Source: Fuerstiella sp. (GTDB lineage Bacteria > Planctomycetota > Planctomycetia > Planctomycetales > Planctomycetaceae). Taken from it: a DNA stretch of 64,000 nt. How positions within the stretch are numbered: the first letter of the stretch is position 1; each line of letters starts with the position of its first letter. The position numbers and the translations under genes were made by a program. This document shows, one piece after another, positions 29,701-37,677 of the stretch. A model generated the notes under the pieces. It was given only the letters and a program-made list of their open reading frames with translations. It was not told the origin of the DNA and ran no database searches. Location: NCBI GenBank assembly GCA_022447225.1, contig JAKVAZ010000004.1, positions 124,001-188,000 on the forward strand, in the 5' to 3' direction.

Positions 29701-30602
29701 GCAAACTGTCGGTCGACTTCCTGTTCAAAATCGATGTTTTCATCAGAAACGAAACCGAACTGCTGCATCGCACCGGAAAACCGATGAATATCCCTGCGAA
29801 CCAGATCAGGCGTATCGTCAAATTCTCCGTACTGAACCGCCATGGCATCGGCCCGCTCAGCCAGTTGGAGTGCCCGAGCAAATTTCTTAGAATCCATCGC
29901 CGCGCGAGCCTGATTCAGCAGCTCAGCCGCCTCTCGCTGTTTCTGACCGACACTTGTTTCGGCTTTTGCATCGACCGACCGGTCATCTGCCAGAAATGTT
30001 TCGGTGCCCTCAGCCTGATCAATCGCCGTTAGTATGTCTTCCGGCTTTTGTTCCCAAAGCCCCCAGGCAATCTTCATTCTGGCAGCCTGCAGAGCTCGTG
30101 TTCGGGCGTGTTGGGTATCGCCTGCTTTCAGAGCCTGAACCGCCTCTCCGACAAAACGTTCTGCAATCGCCCGATTCAGCAGATTTCGTCCCTGCTGTGT
30201 GTCCGCAGACGGCAATTCAACTTCAGCTGTGGTTTGTTCACCTGTCGCTGCAACTGCGTCCGGTTCCAGAATCGCCCAGTCGACCTCGTCAGCAACCGAC
30301 CAGGTGACATCCGGAGTTAATCCTTCAAGCGACTTCAGAAACTGCTGAGGGGTCTGTTCAGTACTCCGCCAGTCTGTCGTCAGGTCAGCTGCCATTGCCG
30401 CCAGCCTTCGGGCCTCGACAGAATTTCCCTGGGCTGCTGACTGACGGGCGTCTTTCATAAACTGTCGGGCAAGCACCCCATCCTCCGCGTTCGCAGATTC
30501 TGTTCGAGCCGACAGCATTCGAGATGGATCACCGCCGCTGAACACATACAGCGACGCGGCCATCATCGATACACACGCGATGAAACCGATGGCCTTGTAC
30601 AC
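26718..30602 (-). CDS. Large secretin-family outer-membrane protein, N-terminal and core part, frame broken
   Basis: This 1294-codon frame starts at a GTG preceded by a perfect AGGAGG site six bases away. Features are an N-terminal signal or anchor (MYKAIGFIACVSMMAASLYV), about 650 residues of helical TPR-like repeats, a secretin N-domain at about 708-800 (FHDVPLTTIISDIANTHQIN), and most of the secretin core at about 925-1205 (TVEVRFIAVSDDFFERIGVD, then RRYVRLSLSPMFNNLA). Gly/Met/Ala repeats at about 1020-1060 sit inside the core. After MFNNLA the frame turns into an Ala/His stretch that is the antisense of a Gly/Met repeat and ends at 26718. The true gene should continue to 26251. There are no type II secretion or pilus genes nearby. 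Confidence 0.85.
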   Translation of the reverse strand: MYKAIGFIACVSMMAASLYVFSGGDPSRMLSARTESANAEDGVLARQFMKDARQSAAQGNSVEARRLAAMAADLTTDWRSTEQTPQQFLKSLEGLTPDVTWSVADEVDWAILEPDAVAATGEQTTAEVELPSADTQQGRNLLNRAIAERFVGEAVQALKAGDTQHARTRALQAARMKIAWGLWEQKPEDILTAIDQAEGTETFLADDRSVDAKAETSVGQKQREAAELLNQARAAMDSKKFARALQLAERADAMAVQYGEFDDTPDLVRRDIHRFSGAMQQFGFVSDENIDFEQEVDRQFASAPASAAVQHADVDRDTGHPQKLSTAAAQQDQAWELLADPATVTHQDKPQAVVSANAEPNLFVVNPESLRDEGASKSAVLQANRIPIVASSDVVKEASFDDTLTADMSAEEAWQLGMAELRGGNQQAAKSAFLVAKKQIGELDGFRRQQLQDQLQELSSVRVNSVRMVAALPDDIDQAGEADPLTDAVDQHDARLQRTHAAVTNAVARAESLKDTDVEEGLRILDTTLADIESAGLAEESTQALSRYVNERRVELEAYRAQREPMIAMEERNESVRDKIERDIKHQIRIEQEVADLVQQYNDLSNQRRYAEAVLIAQKAYDLNPDLPETAAILAKSKLEKQIAFNEDVRTRSADQNLNALNDVEFTMARDRGDYLLPGITKWKEITSRRAGFGSSGRRLTESEQRIQKSLHSQVSLHFHDVPLTTIISDIANTHQINIVLDRKAIESQGLISSQTVSIDVDGIELRSALNLLLQQSGGLVYTVENEVLKITDSLEQESHFKPTAYPVADLVVPLSDKSQSGPFDNLNYRAGGSGLYQLEDDLNVQIGAGGSSRGGGASGTAGVDEFDFSGLKDMITTAVAPGTWDIDGGEGTIGVSENTLSLIIRQTPAVHDQIVELLEQLRKLQDLQVTVEVRFIAVSDDFFERIGVDFDFNVPDSLGDPIGVPAFGSNNFTLPGGGGAGGAAGVAGVAGAAGAAGAAGVGGIGGIAGAGGGLGGGGLGGGGMAGGGMAGGGMAGGGMAGGGAGMGMGLFQTVPRSNFTQDGFRRTTVGLAAPGQFTDDFDIQFQQGSFELGIPQFGNFDPTGGLSVGMAILSDLEAFFFLEAVQSDRRANVLFAPKVSVFNGQSATITDSTSRPYIASVAPVVGTGAVGFAPQIGQIQDGISLSVTAVISADRRYVRLSLSPMFNNLAKAATDAAEAHHAAAAHAAAHHAAAAHAAAHHAAAAHAAAHAAATQTTTNSSTTSTATGKCEGEDIKGALLSAACCASAFAASA
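26721..26907. other. 187-bp segment in inverted orientation inside the secretin gene
   Basis: Read on the plus strand from 26772, this segment encodes FDIFTFTFAGGGAGGG and then Gly/Met repeats, which is what the minus-strand secretin should encode right after MFNNLA. It therefore lies backwards relative to the rest of the gene. It is bounded by perfect 65-bp inverted repeats, so it could be flipped by homologous recombination. By my frame check, flipping alone does not restore one continuous frame. Confidence 0.75.
26851..26940. repeat. Three tandem copies of a 30-bp Gly/Met-coding unit
   Basis: Three exact copies (26851-26880, 26881-26910, 26911-26940) encode a ten-residue Gly/Met unit on the plus strand, opposite to the gene. 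The last copy and part of the middle one lie inside the right inverted repeat. Unit length preserves frame. Confidence 0.9.
26908..26972. repeat. Right 65-bp perfect inverted repeat
   Basis: These 65 bases are the exact reverse complement of 26656-26720. Read on the minus strand in the N-terminal secretin frame they give the Ala/His stretch AKAATDAAEAHHAAAA. Read on the plus strand they give the Gly-rich stretch ending GFGGIGGGFG. Confidence 0.95.
27481..27540 (-). repeat. Four tandem copies of a 15-bp unit coding Gly-Gly-Gly-Met-Ala
   Basis: Two identical and two slightly diverged copies of GCCATGCCGCCGCCA encode GGGMA repeats on the minus strand, inside the secretin core. This is a second, independent low-complexity loop in the same protein. 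Confidence 0.85.
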
Positions 30603-31086
30603 GTGAAATCCTCCTAAAGGCAGGCACAGCAGAAATGTTCGGGCTTAACGACCGCAGTCGCTGTGACGACAGCAACCAGGCCCGGACATTTCAAAGCTGA
30701 ATTCCTTTGTAATGGCTCACCCTGCGATGTTCCCTCACTCGCAGCAATTGAGATTGGCAGGTCATCTGACCTAACCCCCGCGTATCGCGTGGCAACGAGC
30801 GCACGAAATCCGCCGGGGGTGAGTTGATACCGGGTGCAATCAACGGCGGTCAATACGGCAACAACCCCGGGAATCCTGATTTCTTTGCGGTTTTGTCGGA
30901 TTGGTTTCGACATCGGCATCGGCTGCCGATGGTACCGTTCCACCGGATAAGTCTGGCCGGAAGCACTCCCGTCGTATGCAGCAGGAACTGCAGGGAAGCT
31001 GATAATTATCCAAATTAAAGAACACCGGCCACAGCTGAAATCATCAAACCAAATCAGTCCGCAACATCCGCTGTTTCAGCACCGGG
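30603..31086. other. Upstream region of the secretin gene
   Basis: The strongest feature is the ribosome binding site at 30609-30615. A 109-codon minus-strand frame (30614-30943) ends inside it and has no recognisable domain, so I do not call it. The promoter of the secretin gene should lie here, but I cannot place it. Confidence 0.5.
30609..30615 (-). promoter_or_regulatory. Strong Shine-Dalgarno site deciding the GTG start of the secretin
   Basis: The minus strand reads AGGAGGA six bases before the GTG at 30602. It is among the few consensus ribosome binding sites in the window and fixes the start codon of the secretin. Confidence 0.9.
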
Positions 31087-31464
31087 CTATCCCGCCCATT
31101 CAGCTCCGCAGTCAACAAGATTGACTGTAGAATTCCGATAGATGTAAGTCCACGCATCGGAACAAGACGACTCATCACCAATCGTAACCACCTGAATCAA
31201 CTGTCGTGCGTATAGCCCTTCTGCAACACCTTCGATCACATCACATTGCTGCAGACATGTGGAATCCACTTCGTAGAGTTCACCACAAACTGAAATGCCA
31301 CGGGAACACTGAACCATGGCCGGATAATGACCACAGTCAAACAGCCGACACGGTGTCATCGTCGCTGCCGGAGAGACGAAACGCTGGTGGCTCAGCGTCC
31401 TATGCCGTTCATATCCGCGTTTGAGTGTTCCGTACACAAAAAGGTGCTGGGTCATCGGTAACAT
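31087..31464 (-). CDS. Gamma-glutamylcyclotransferase-fold (AIG2-like) protein
   Basis: This 125-residue protein has the family signature FVYGTLKRGYERH at the N-terminus, followed by CRLFDCGHYPAMV and GELYEVDSTCLQQCDVIEGV, the latter with the region that usually carries the catalytic acid. The fold is shared by gamma-glutamylcyclotransferases and gamma-glutamylamine cyclotransferases; the substrate cannot be told from sequence. The start may be M1 (31464) or M4 (31455). The thioesterase gene lies 133 bp or more upstream on the same strand, so they may be co-transcribed. Confidence 0.88.
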   Translation of the reverse strand: MLPMTQHLFVYGTLKRGYERHRTLSHQRFVSPAATMTPCRLFDCGHYPAMVQCSRGISVCGELYEVDSTCLQQCDVIEGVAEGLYARQLIQVVTIGDESSCSDAWTYIYRNSTVNLVDCGAEWAG

Positions 31465-31597
31465 CGAACGTCCGTCGGTCCGTAGAAGATTACTGACAGA
31501 AGACGGATATCGTGCTGCTGTAATGCCGACTCGAAATTCGTGAATTGACTAAAATTGGTGTCACACACTGCTAAGACATCAGTTTTAACATTCTGCA

Positions 31598-31993
31598 TTA
31601 CACTCGCGTAATTTCGGACAGATTTTCCGGAATCCGTCGTGGTTCTCCCTCTGAATCAACACAGGCGATCGTTGATTCAGCACTGCACAGTAATTCGGTG
31701 TCACGCATCAGCTCATACGCATGTTCAATCCGCGCAGGAGTCGTACGCGTAATCGATGAGTGCAGCACCAACTGATCGTCATAGCGTGCCGGCTTCCGGT
31801 AATGGATCTGCAGTTTCACCACGACCAGAAACATCTCCAGTTCCTCCATTCGCCGATAGTTTCCGCCCTGGGCACGAAACAGTTCCGTCCGACCCAGCTC
31901 AAAGTAATTGACATAGTTCGAATGATGCACGAACCCCATTGCATCTGTTTCACAGTAACGCACGGAAATCGGGATGGAATGATTCAGCAACAC
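31598..31993 (-). CDS. YbgC-type acyl-CoA thioesterase (hotdog fold)
   Basis: The core matches the YbgC/4-hydroxybenzoyl-CoA thioesterase family: [20 protein letters not shown] carries the catalytic Asp and the HHSNY motif, followed by [20 protein letters not shown] and [14 protein letters not shown]. The enzyme hydrolyses acyl-CoA or acyl-ACP thioesters; YbgC is linked to the Tol-Pal region in proteobacteria, but no tol gene is next to it here. The open frame extends to a TTG at 32023; I prefer the GTG at 31993, giving 131 residues, close to the family length. Confidence 0.9.
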   Translation of the reverse strand: MLLNHSIPISVRYCETDAMGFVHHSNYVNYFELGRTELFRAQGGNYRRMEELEMFLVVVKLQIHYRKPARYDDQLVLHSSITRTTPARIEHAYELMRDTELLCSAESTIACVDSEGEPRRIPENLSEITRV

Positions 31994-32023
31994 AGCGAAA
32001 GTCCGGAATCGTGGCAGCAACAA

Positions 32024-32347
32024 AGGTGGAGTCAGGAATCCTTGTGGTCAAAACGCCTGTCGTCAACCAAACCGAGGGCCGGACAGGAATGTCCACAGCC
32101 AATCATCGGGACAAGGGCCCCAAGTGTATTTATAAGACATAAGTCAACACGTATGGACAATTCATCAACTCCGACCTGGCTGTTTACATACATAGCCTGG
32201 ATGAGTTTTCGCAATTAAGTAACATACAGAATAAATCTCACAATTCTCCCAGAACTCGCCAATTTAAAAAGTCCAACCGAAAGCCACTCGTCTCACCCAA
32301 AAGTCGGGCGTGCTGATTTACATTTGAGAACAATCAAGGAGATCTCA
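32024..32347. other. Divergent intergenic region
   Basis: It lies between the thioesterase gene and the Cys-rich protein gene. It must carry promoters for both. I see no clear -35/-10 pair and only the Shine-Dalgarno site at 32336-32341. Confidence 0.5.
32336..32341 (+). promoter_or_regulatory. Shine-Dalgarno site of the Cys-rich protein gene
   Basis: AAGGAG lies six bases before the ATG at 32348 and decides between this start and an upstream in-frame TTG. Confidence 0.85.
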
Positions 32348-32833
32348 ATGAACTGTTTAAGTTTGCTGACGACATGCCTGGTTCTGAGTCTGGCAACTTC
32401 GGTTGAGGCGGGTCACTACACTTTTTATATCAATCACAGTACCGGCGATGTAACGGTGAGCCGCTCAGCATGCGATTCGTCAAAAGTGGTTTACCGTAAC
32501 TGCTGTGATTCATCGTGCAGAAGCAGGATGAATTCGTGCTCCGGCGGCTGTGCCTCGATCGCGAACTCTTGTGACTCGTCATCCGCAGCTCGCTGTACGT
32601 CCGGTTGTCAACCCGTTCCGTCGTGTGAATCTTCCAGGACAGCGCCCTCATGTGGTTCGACCTGCGACAAATCTTACCGTGAATCACCCTGCGTTTGCGA
32701 TGACTGCTCCTCCGGCGGTAATGCAAAGGCAGCTCCTACGGCCTGCGAACAGAACGAATCAACCATCGAAGACAACCCTGCCCCGTCTGCCGATGAGACT
32801 GCTCCCGCCACTGATAGCGGTGTGGAAGCCTGA
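32348..32833 (+). CDS. Secreted Cys/Ser-rich protein
   Basis: This 161-residue protein has a clean signal peptide (MNCLSLLTTCLVLSLATSVEAG) and a mature part with about 16 Cys spaced through a Ser/Asn-rich region (for example CCDSSCRSRMNSCSGGC), then an acidic Ala/Pro tail. The even Cys count fits a disulphide-stabilised extracytoplasmic protein. The start is fixed by an AAGGAG site six bases upstream. I do not recognise the family. It stands alone between divergent genes. Confidence 0.8.
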   Translation: MNCLSLLTTCLVLSLATSVEAGHYTFYINHSTGDVTVSRSACDSSKVVYRNCCDSSCRSRMNSCSGGCASIANSCDSSSAARCTSGCQPVPSCESSRTAPSCGSTCDKSYRESPCVCDDCSSGGNAKAAPTACEQNESTIEDNPAPSADETAPATDSGVEA

Positions 32834-33144
32834 TCCTGATATTCCGAGCATGAGATAACCTGCGTTACCACTGCTGTATTTCAGGATGACCATTACATTC
32901 CTCTTTCAGACAAAGCAGGAGCCGACACGATTTCGTCTTCTGTTTTGGTATACCGCTGACACAGTGTCAGTCCGGAAATTGCCCGACAGACATTGCAACG
33001 GGTCCTGAGTCTGTTCGTCCACCCCCAATCAGTTGCCGGTCAGCATTCATGCGGGTCATCTGTAGCCTCGTCGTACTCATCAGGCCGGTCATTCGTTCCG
33101 TCCCGACCGGGTCACGTACAAACCACATTGCGGAGAATGCGGCC

Positions 33145-34983
33145 ATGGCAACAGGCGGCACGCATTTAAGACTCCACCGGATTCTGAATCGGGCCCTGTG
33201 GTTCAGCGTGATGATCATCATCAACAACACATGCGGGGCACATCCAGGTTCACACGTGGACGTATGGGTACAAATCGATAAACATCTCGAAATTCGGGTG
33301 AATCTGTTTCTGGATGACGTACTTGCATCGCAGTCCAAGAACACACCGGTCAGCAACACACATTTAACAGCAGAACGTGTCCGTAAGTCGTTAACACAAT
33401 TTGACGAAACCCTTAAGACACTGCTGATAATCTATGATGCCGACGGTCGACGACTACTTGCCGATGTCATTGGTCGTCCGGCGTGGTCACCGGCTGACAC
33501 CGACGTCAACCAGGAAATGGATACTCGAGTACGCCTTACGTGGAAGTTGCGTTTTCCCTGGAATCAGACACATAAGTCATTTTCGGTGCAGCACTACCTG
33601 GTGGCACACGATTCAGCGACTGGTTCGGACCTGACCAATCCGGCAGTCGATTCCCAATGTCCTGCGGAATTGCGACTACGAGTTCGCAGCGGGCTGTCGG
33701 CCCGCCGAATCGAAACCGTAATTGCTTCTCATCAGCCACGTACAATCGTTCTCCCTTCAGTTTCGACAGGCGTCTCTCTCCCGCAAAACCAATCACCTGC
33801 TGTTGCGGAACTTTCATTACTCCCGGGCCGGCTGATACATGAATTCACAATACCGCTGGCCCTCTCGACAGATTGTATTGGTCTGAGACGCAACAATCGT
33901 GATCATGAAAATCATGGTTTTGACACAGATTCCGATACGGTACGTCAACTGGCCGTGGAGTGGGTTCGAAATCACTTTGAGATCTCTGTCGACGGGCGGG
34001 CCGCGCCGGCTGAGTCATTATTTGTCGGCCTGCTAACCGCCGAACATGAATCGATCAATGAAGCGGATACGGTCCCACTGATTGGAACTCGCCTGGGTAT
34101 CCGTACGACGCATCGAACGGCACGTGAACCTAAACAGCTCACCGTCTCGTGGACCGCTGTCCCTGAAGGTGTCAACCAGATTCAGCTGCACACAGTCAGC
34201 GGAGTGCAAGATGCTTCAAGACTCATCGATCGCAGCCAGGAAAGTCTCCAACTCGGCAGCTTCCAGTACACGTGGGTTATGGAGAGTAAGAACGACTTGG
34301 TTGTCAAAAAAACCGGACAAAACTTCGCCAGTGAAAAGAAACTAAACGGATCACATCCTGCTGTGGTCGAAGACCTGACTGATCGACTGTGGCAACATCA
34401 CACTGATTCCCGGATCGAACAGGGGGCTTTATGGATGGTGCTGGCCGTCGCCATCACAGGAACCATCGCCGGTATCTGCCGAAAATGGAGATTATGGGTC
34501 ACAGCCTCAATGATCAGTTTCACGTTGGGTACAGCCCTTGTCCTTTCCGGCGTACAGCGGATCGCTGCACCGGATTCTGAAACCGCAGCCGCCCTGATTC
34601 AGCACTCACTGCAGAAAGCATATCACTCCGTACTGGTCTCAGGCGACCGACTGGCTGTGGAACAGCTCAGTGAAGTGTTCACCGATGACATGGTCGAATC
34701 CGTGTTTCAGCGAATGGCAGAAAACGCCGAACAGGGTCCTTTTGTACGTATCGGTGACGTTCAGGTCATTCATTGTTTGACCGAAAATTTCATCCCGTAT
34801 GACTCTGCCCGATTCCGCTGTATTTGGCAGGTTGACGGGGAGATCCTGCACTGGGGACATCGTCATCAGCGAAATATGCGGCTGACCGGGGTGATCCGTT
34901 TGGAAACGAAAAACGGCCATTGTCGAATCGGCGACCTGACCCTGCAGCATGCCGAATATAAATCGGACTCCCGTAAATCGTGA
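33145..34983 (+). CDS. Membrane protein with extracytoplasmic N-terminal and C-terminal domains
   Basis: The frame is open from 33049; the ATG at 33145 gives a compact N-terminus with a hydrophobic helix (ALWFSVMIIINNTCG) followed by AHPGSHVDVWVQIDKHLEIR. The large N-terminal domain is beta-rich, rather like the extracytoplasmic domains before metal or HupE-type transporters, but this is only a resemblance. Two transmembrane helices follow at about 460-510 of the product (WMVLAVAITGTIAGI and SMISFTLGTALVLSGV). The C-terminal domain of about 150 residues after them, with AVEQLSEVFTDDMVESVFQR and CIWQVDGEILHWGH, looks globular. The family is unrecognised. Confidence 0.75.
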   Translation: MATGGTHLRLHRILNRALWFSVMIIINNTCGAHPGSHVDVWVQIDKHLEIRVNLFLDDVLASQSKNTPVSNTHLTAERVRKSLTQFDETLKTLLIIYDADGRRLLADVIGRPAWSPADTDVNQEMDTRVRLTWKLRFPWNQTHKSFSVQHYLVAHDSATGSDLTNPAVDSQCPAELRLRVRSGLSARRIETVIASHQPRTIVLPSVSTGVSLPQNQSPAVAELSLLPGRLIHEFTIPLALSTDCIGLRRNNRDHENHGFDTDSDTVRQLAVEWVRNHFEISVDGRAAPAESLFVGLLTAEHESINEADTVPLIGTRLGIRTTHRTAREPKQLTVSWTAVPEGVNQIQLHTVSGVQDASRLIDRSQESLQLGSFQYTWVMESKNDLVVKKTGQNFASEKKLNGSHPAVVEDLTDRLWQHHTDSRIEQGALWMVLAVAITGTIAGICRKWRLWVTASMISFTLGTALVLSGVQRIAAPDSETAAALIQHSLQKAYHSVLVSGDRLAVEQLSEVFTDDMVESVFQRMAENAEQGPFVRIGDVQVIHCLTENFIPYDSARFRCIWQVDGEILHWGHRHQRNMRLTGVIRLETKNGHCRIGDLTLQHAEYKSDSRKS

Positions 34984-35378
34984 CACAGGGTTCGTACCCG
35001 ATCACCCCCGTGGAAGTGTGATGACCTGTCGGTCATCCCAGGTTGGTTCTTACCCAGGTGTCTCCGGTCTGATTTGGAAACACCCCGTCAACCGGGAGCA
35101 CACACATTGACAGCATGAACAGAGGGTCGGCATTCTGTCCAGGCGGTGCAAAACTTGCATTCAACAGACGGACAACTAGACTCTACTCTGACGCGTCGCA
35201 ACAGAGATCGATTGTGCCTGAATGCGTATCTGAAAATTCGGGTCACTGGCGGCCCGGCTGACTCTCCCCAACTCGTGACGGTTCCTCTTTAGCATCCTGG
35301 GTCTGACAGTAAAAGAACGGCCACTACGGGTCGATTCACTGTGCCCGGCGGCAGCGGATCCTCCAGGAAATCATTTTC
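34984..35378. other. Intergenic region
   Basis: No coding frame, strong hairpin or recognisable site is visible. An AGGAAA just before 35379 may serve as the ribosome binding site of the next gene. Confidence 0.5.
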
Positions 35379-37586
35379 ATGTTCACAATCAGAACCCTGT
35401 GGGTGTGCGTTTTTCTCAGCATTTCCGTGAATGCAGCGGACTGGCCCGCATGGCGAGGTCCGGAACACAACGGCATCAGTCGCGAAGTCGGTCTGGTTGA
35501 AAACTGGGATGTGGACAAAGGAACCAACGTCCTCTGGGATTCCCCTGTCGGTGGTCGGGCGGCTCCCATCGTCATCAACGATCGTATTTACCTGCAGTGC
35601 CGCACGAATCATGACGTCAGTACGGGAAGCGAAGAGCTGATTCATGCGCAGGAGCAGGTGGTTTGTCGTGATGTCGCGACCGGTGACATTATCTGGAAGG
35701 ATCACTTCAACGTATTTCAGACAGACATCCCCGCACCACGAGTCGGCTGGGCCCCGATGGCAGGTGATCCGGAGACCGGCAACGTTTATATGCATTCAGT
35801 CAGTGGATTGTTCCGCTGCTACGACAAAGACGGCAACGTTCAGTGGGAAAAATCGCTGTTTGAGGAATACGGAAAAATCAGTGGTTACGGCGGTAGAACT
35901 CAGTCACCGGTTGTAGATGAAGATCGTGTCATCGTGGGCTTCTTTGGACTCAACTGGGGAGATACCGCCAAACCACCCCCGAAGATGACCTACTACGCCT
36001 TTAACAAACTCACCGGAGAACTGCAGTGGGTCTCACCAGTCGGCGGTCGACCGAAAGATACGAATTACTCACACCCGGTGATTGCGGTCATTAACGGACA
36101 GCGTTTGCTGATTGGCGGCGGAGCCGACGGAGGAATTCACGCAATTAATGCCCGGACGGGCAAAGCCATCTGGTCATTTGACATGTCACGACGAGGCCTG
36201 AACGCCGCACCGGCCGTTGTGGGTCATCGCGTGTATATCTCCCATGGTGAAGACAATATCGACAACACCAATTTTGGACGAATTGAGTGTATCGACGGGC
36301 GCGGCACCGGAAACATTACAAAGACACACAGTCTGTGGCGGTTGGACGGCATCAAAGCCGGTTACACAGGACTGTTGGTACAGGATGGAATTCTCTACGT
36401 GGTGGCAGACACCGGTCGTCTGTATGCATACGACAGTGAATCAGGCGATGCGCTCTGGAATTACTCTCTGGGTACTGTTGGAAAAGGATCGCCGATCTGG
36501 GCCGATGGCAAGCTGTACGTGATGGAAGTGAATGGCAATATCCATATCCTGAAAACATCGCGTGAGAGTTGCCAGTCACTTTCCCGCGTCACACTGAAAG
36601 CAACCGATGGTAACGGACTGGACGAAATCTATGCGACGCCGGCAATCTCCGACGGTCGGGTTTTCTTTGTGACACGTGATCGTACTCTTTGCGTGGGCAA
36701 TGAGAATGCAGGAAAGAGTCAGCCAGTCGATTTGCCGCCGCTGGAAGAAGCTAAAGGGTCGTCAAAGGTCGCTTCAATTCGTGTGGTTCCTTATGAGACT
36801 CGAGTGTTCGGCGGAGGAAAGGTTGAATACACGGTCTACGGTTACAATGAACTGGGCCAGTCGCTGGGTGAAGTCAATGCCGAACTTTCCCTCGGTGACG
36901 GCTGGTCAGACACAATGGTCGACGGCAACACCGTGAGTGTTGCGCAAAGTGCGGCGGAACAGGCCGGAATCATCAGAGCCCAACTGGACGATGTCACGAG
37001 CAAAGCTCGGCTCCGCGTATTTCCCCAATTACCGTGGAAATGGGATTTTGAGGACTATGCCGGCAAACGGGTTCCTCCAACCTGGATCAATTCGTTCATA
37101 AAACTGCAGCCAGCGGACGTTGATGGCTCTGTTGCACTCAAACGAACACCCGGCCGCGGAAGGCCCAGCACTTATTTCTGGCTGGGTATGCCTGAAATGA
37201 AAGAATACACTATTCAGGCTGACGTACTGATGAAGGAGCAAAAACGAAAACTGGCCAACATTGGAGTCACTGCTCACCGTTACAACTTCATTCTCAAAGG
37301 TAATACCGGACGCCTCGCCATACAAAGCTGGGCACCGCATTTGAGAATGGCAAAAGAGATTCGCTACCGTTCAAAGCCCGACGTGTGGTACACAATTAAA
37401 ATGACCGTTCGCGTAAAAGATGACGGAGCTCATGTCATGGGTAAAGTCTGGAAACGAGACGAAACCGAACCCACGGAATGGACGCTGGAAACTGTGGATC
37501 CTCATCCGAATCTTGAAGGCAGCCCGGGCCTGTATGTCTACAACCTGGCAGATAGTTACTACGATAATGTTCAGGTCTCTGAGTAA
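35379..37586 (+). CDS. Secreted PQQ-type beta-propeller protein
   Basis: This 735-residue protein has a signal peptide ([19 protein letters not shown]) and the planctomycete-typical propeller start [15 protein letters not shown]. Blade motifs recur, for example [16 protein letters not shown] and [18 protein letters not shown]. The propeller ends near residue 440, followed by an Ig-like segment and a C-terminal beta-sandwich (about 545-735) resembling a laminin-G/concanavalin fold. No dehydrogenase cofactor residues are evident, so a binding or scaffolding role is likely. The next gene, 91 bp downstream, is another propeller and probably co-transcribed. Confidence 0.9.
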   Translation: MFTIRTLWVCVFLSISVNAADWPAWRGPEHNGISREVGLVENWDVDKGTNVLWDSPVGGRAAPIVINDRIYLQCRTNHDVSTGSEELIHAQEQVVCRDVATGDIIWKDHFNVFQTDIPAPRVGWAPMAGDPETGNVYMHSVSGLFRCYDKDGNVQWEKSLFEEYGKISGYGGRTQSPVVDEDRVIVGFFGLNWGDTAKPPPKMTYYAFNKLTGELQWVSPVGGRPKDTNYSHPVIAVINGQRLLIGGGADGGIHAINARTGKAIWSFDMSRRGLNAAPAVVGHRVYISHGEDNIDNTNFGRIECIDGRGTGNITKTHSLWRLDGIKAGYTGLLVQDGILYVVADTGRLYAYDSESGDALWNYSLGTVGKGSPIWADGKLYVMEVNGNIHILKTSRESCQSLSRVTLKATDGNGLDEIYATPAISDGRVFFVTRDRTLCVGNENAGKSQPVDLPPLEEAKGSSKVASIRVVPYETRVFGGGKVEYTVYGYNELGQSLGEVNAELSLGDGWSDTMVDGNTVSVAQSAAEQAGIIRAQLDDVTSKARLRVFPQLPWKWDFEDYAGKRVPPTWINSFIKLQPADVDGSVALKRTPGRGRPSTYFWLGMPEMKEYTIQADVLMKEQKRKLANIGVTAHRYNFILKGNTGRLAIQSWAPHLRMAKEIRYRSKPDVWYTIKMTVRVKDDGAHVMGKVWKRDETEPTEWTLETVDPHPNLEGSPGLYVYNLADSYYDNVQVSE

Positions 37587-37677
37587 TCCTGCCGTGATCG
37601 CTGCACACAACGTTGAGACCGTTTTCCAATCAACTCACCACAGTCCGTCCTATCTGCTTACATTCAGGAATTCCCCA

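Noticed and set aside
30614-30943. A 109-codon minus-strand frame just upstream of the secretin gene
   Set aside because: It ends inside the secretin ribosome binding site, and neither the start nor the content is convincing.
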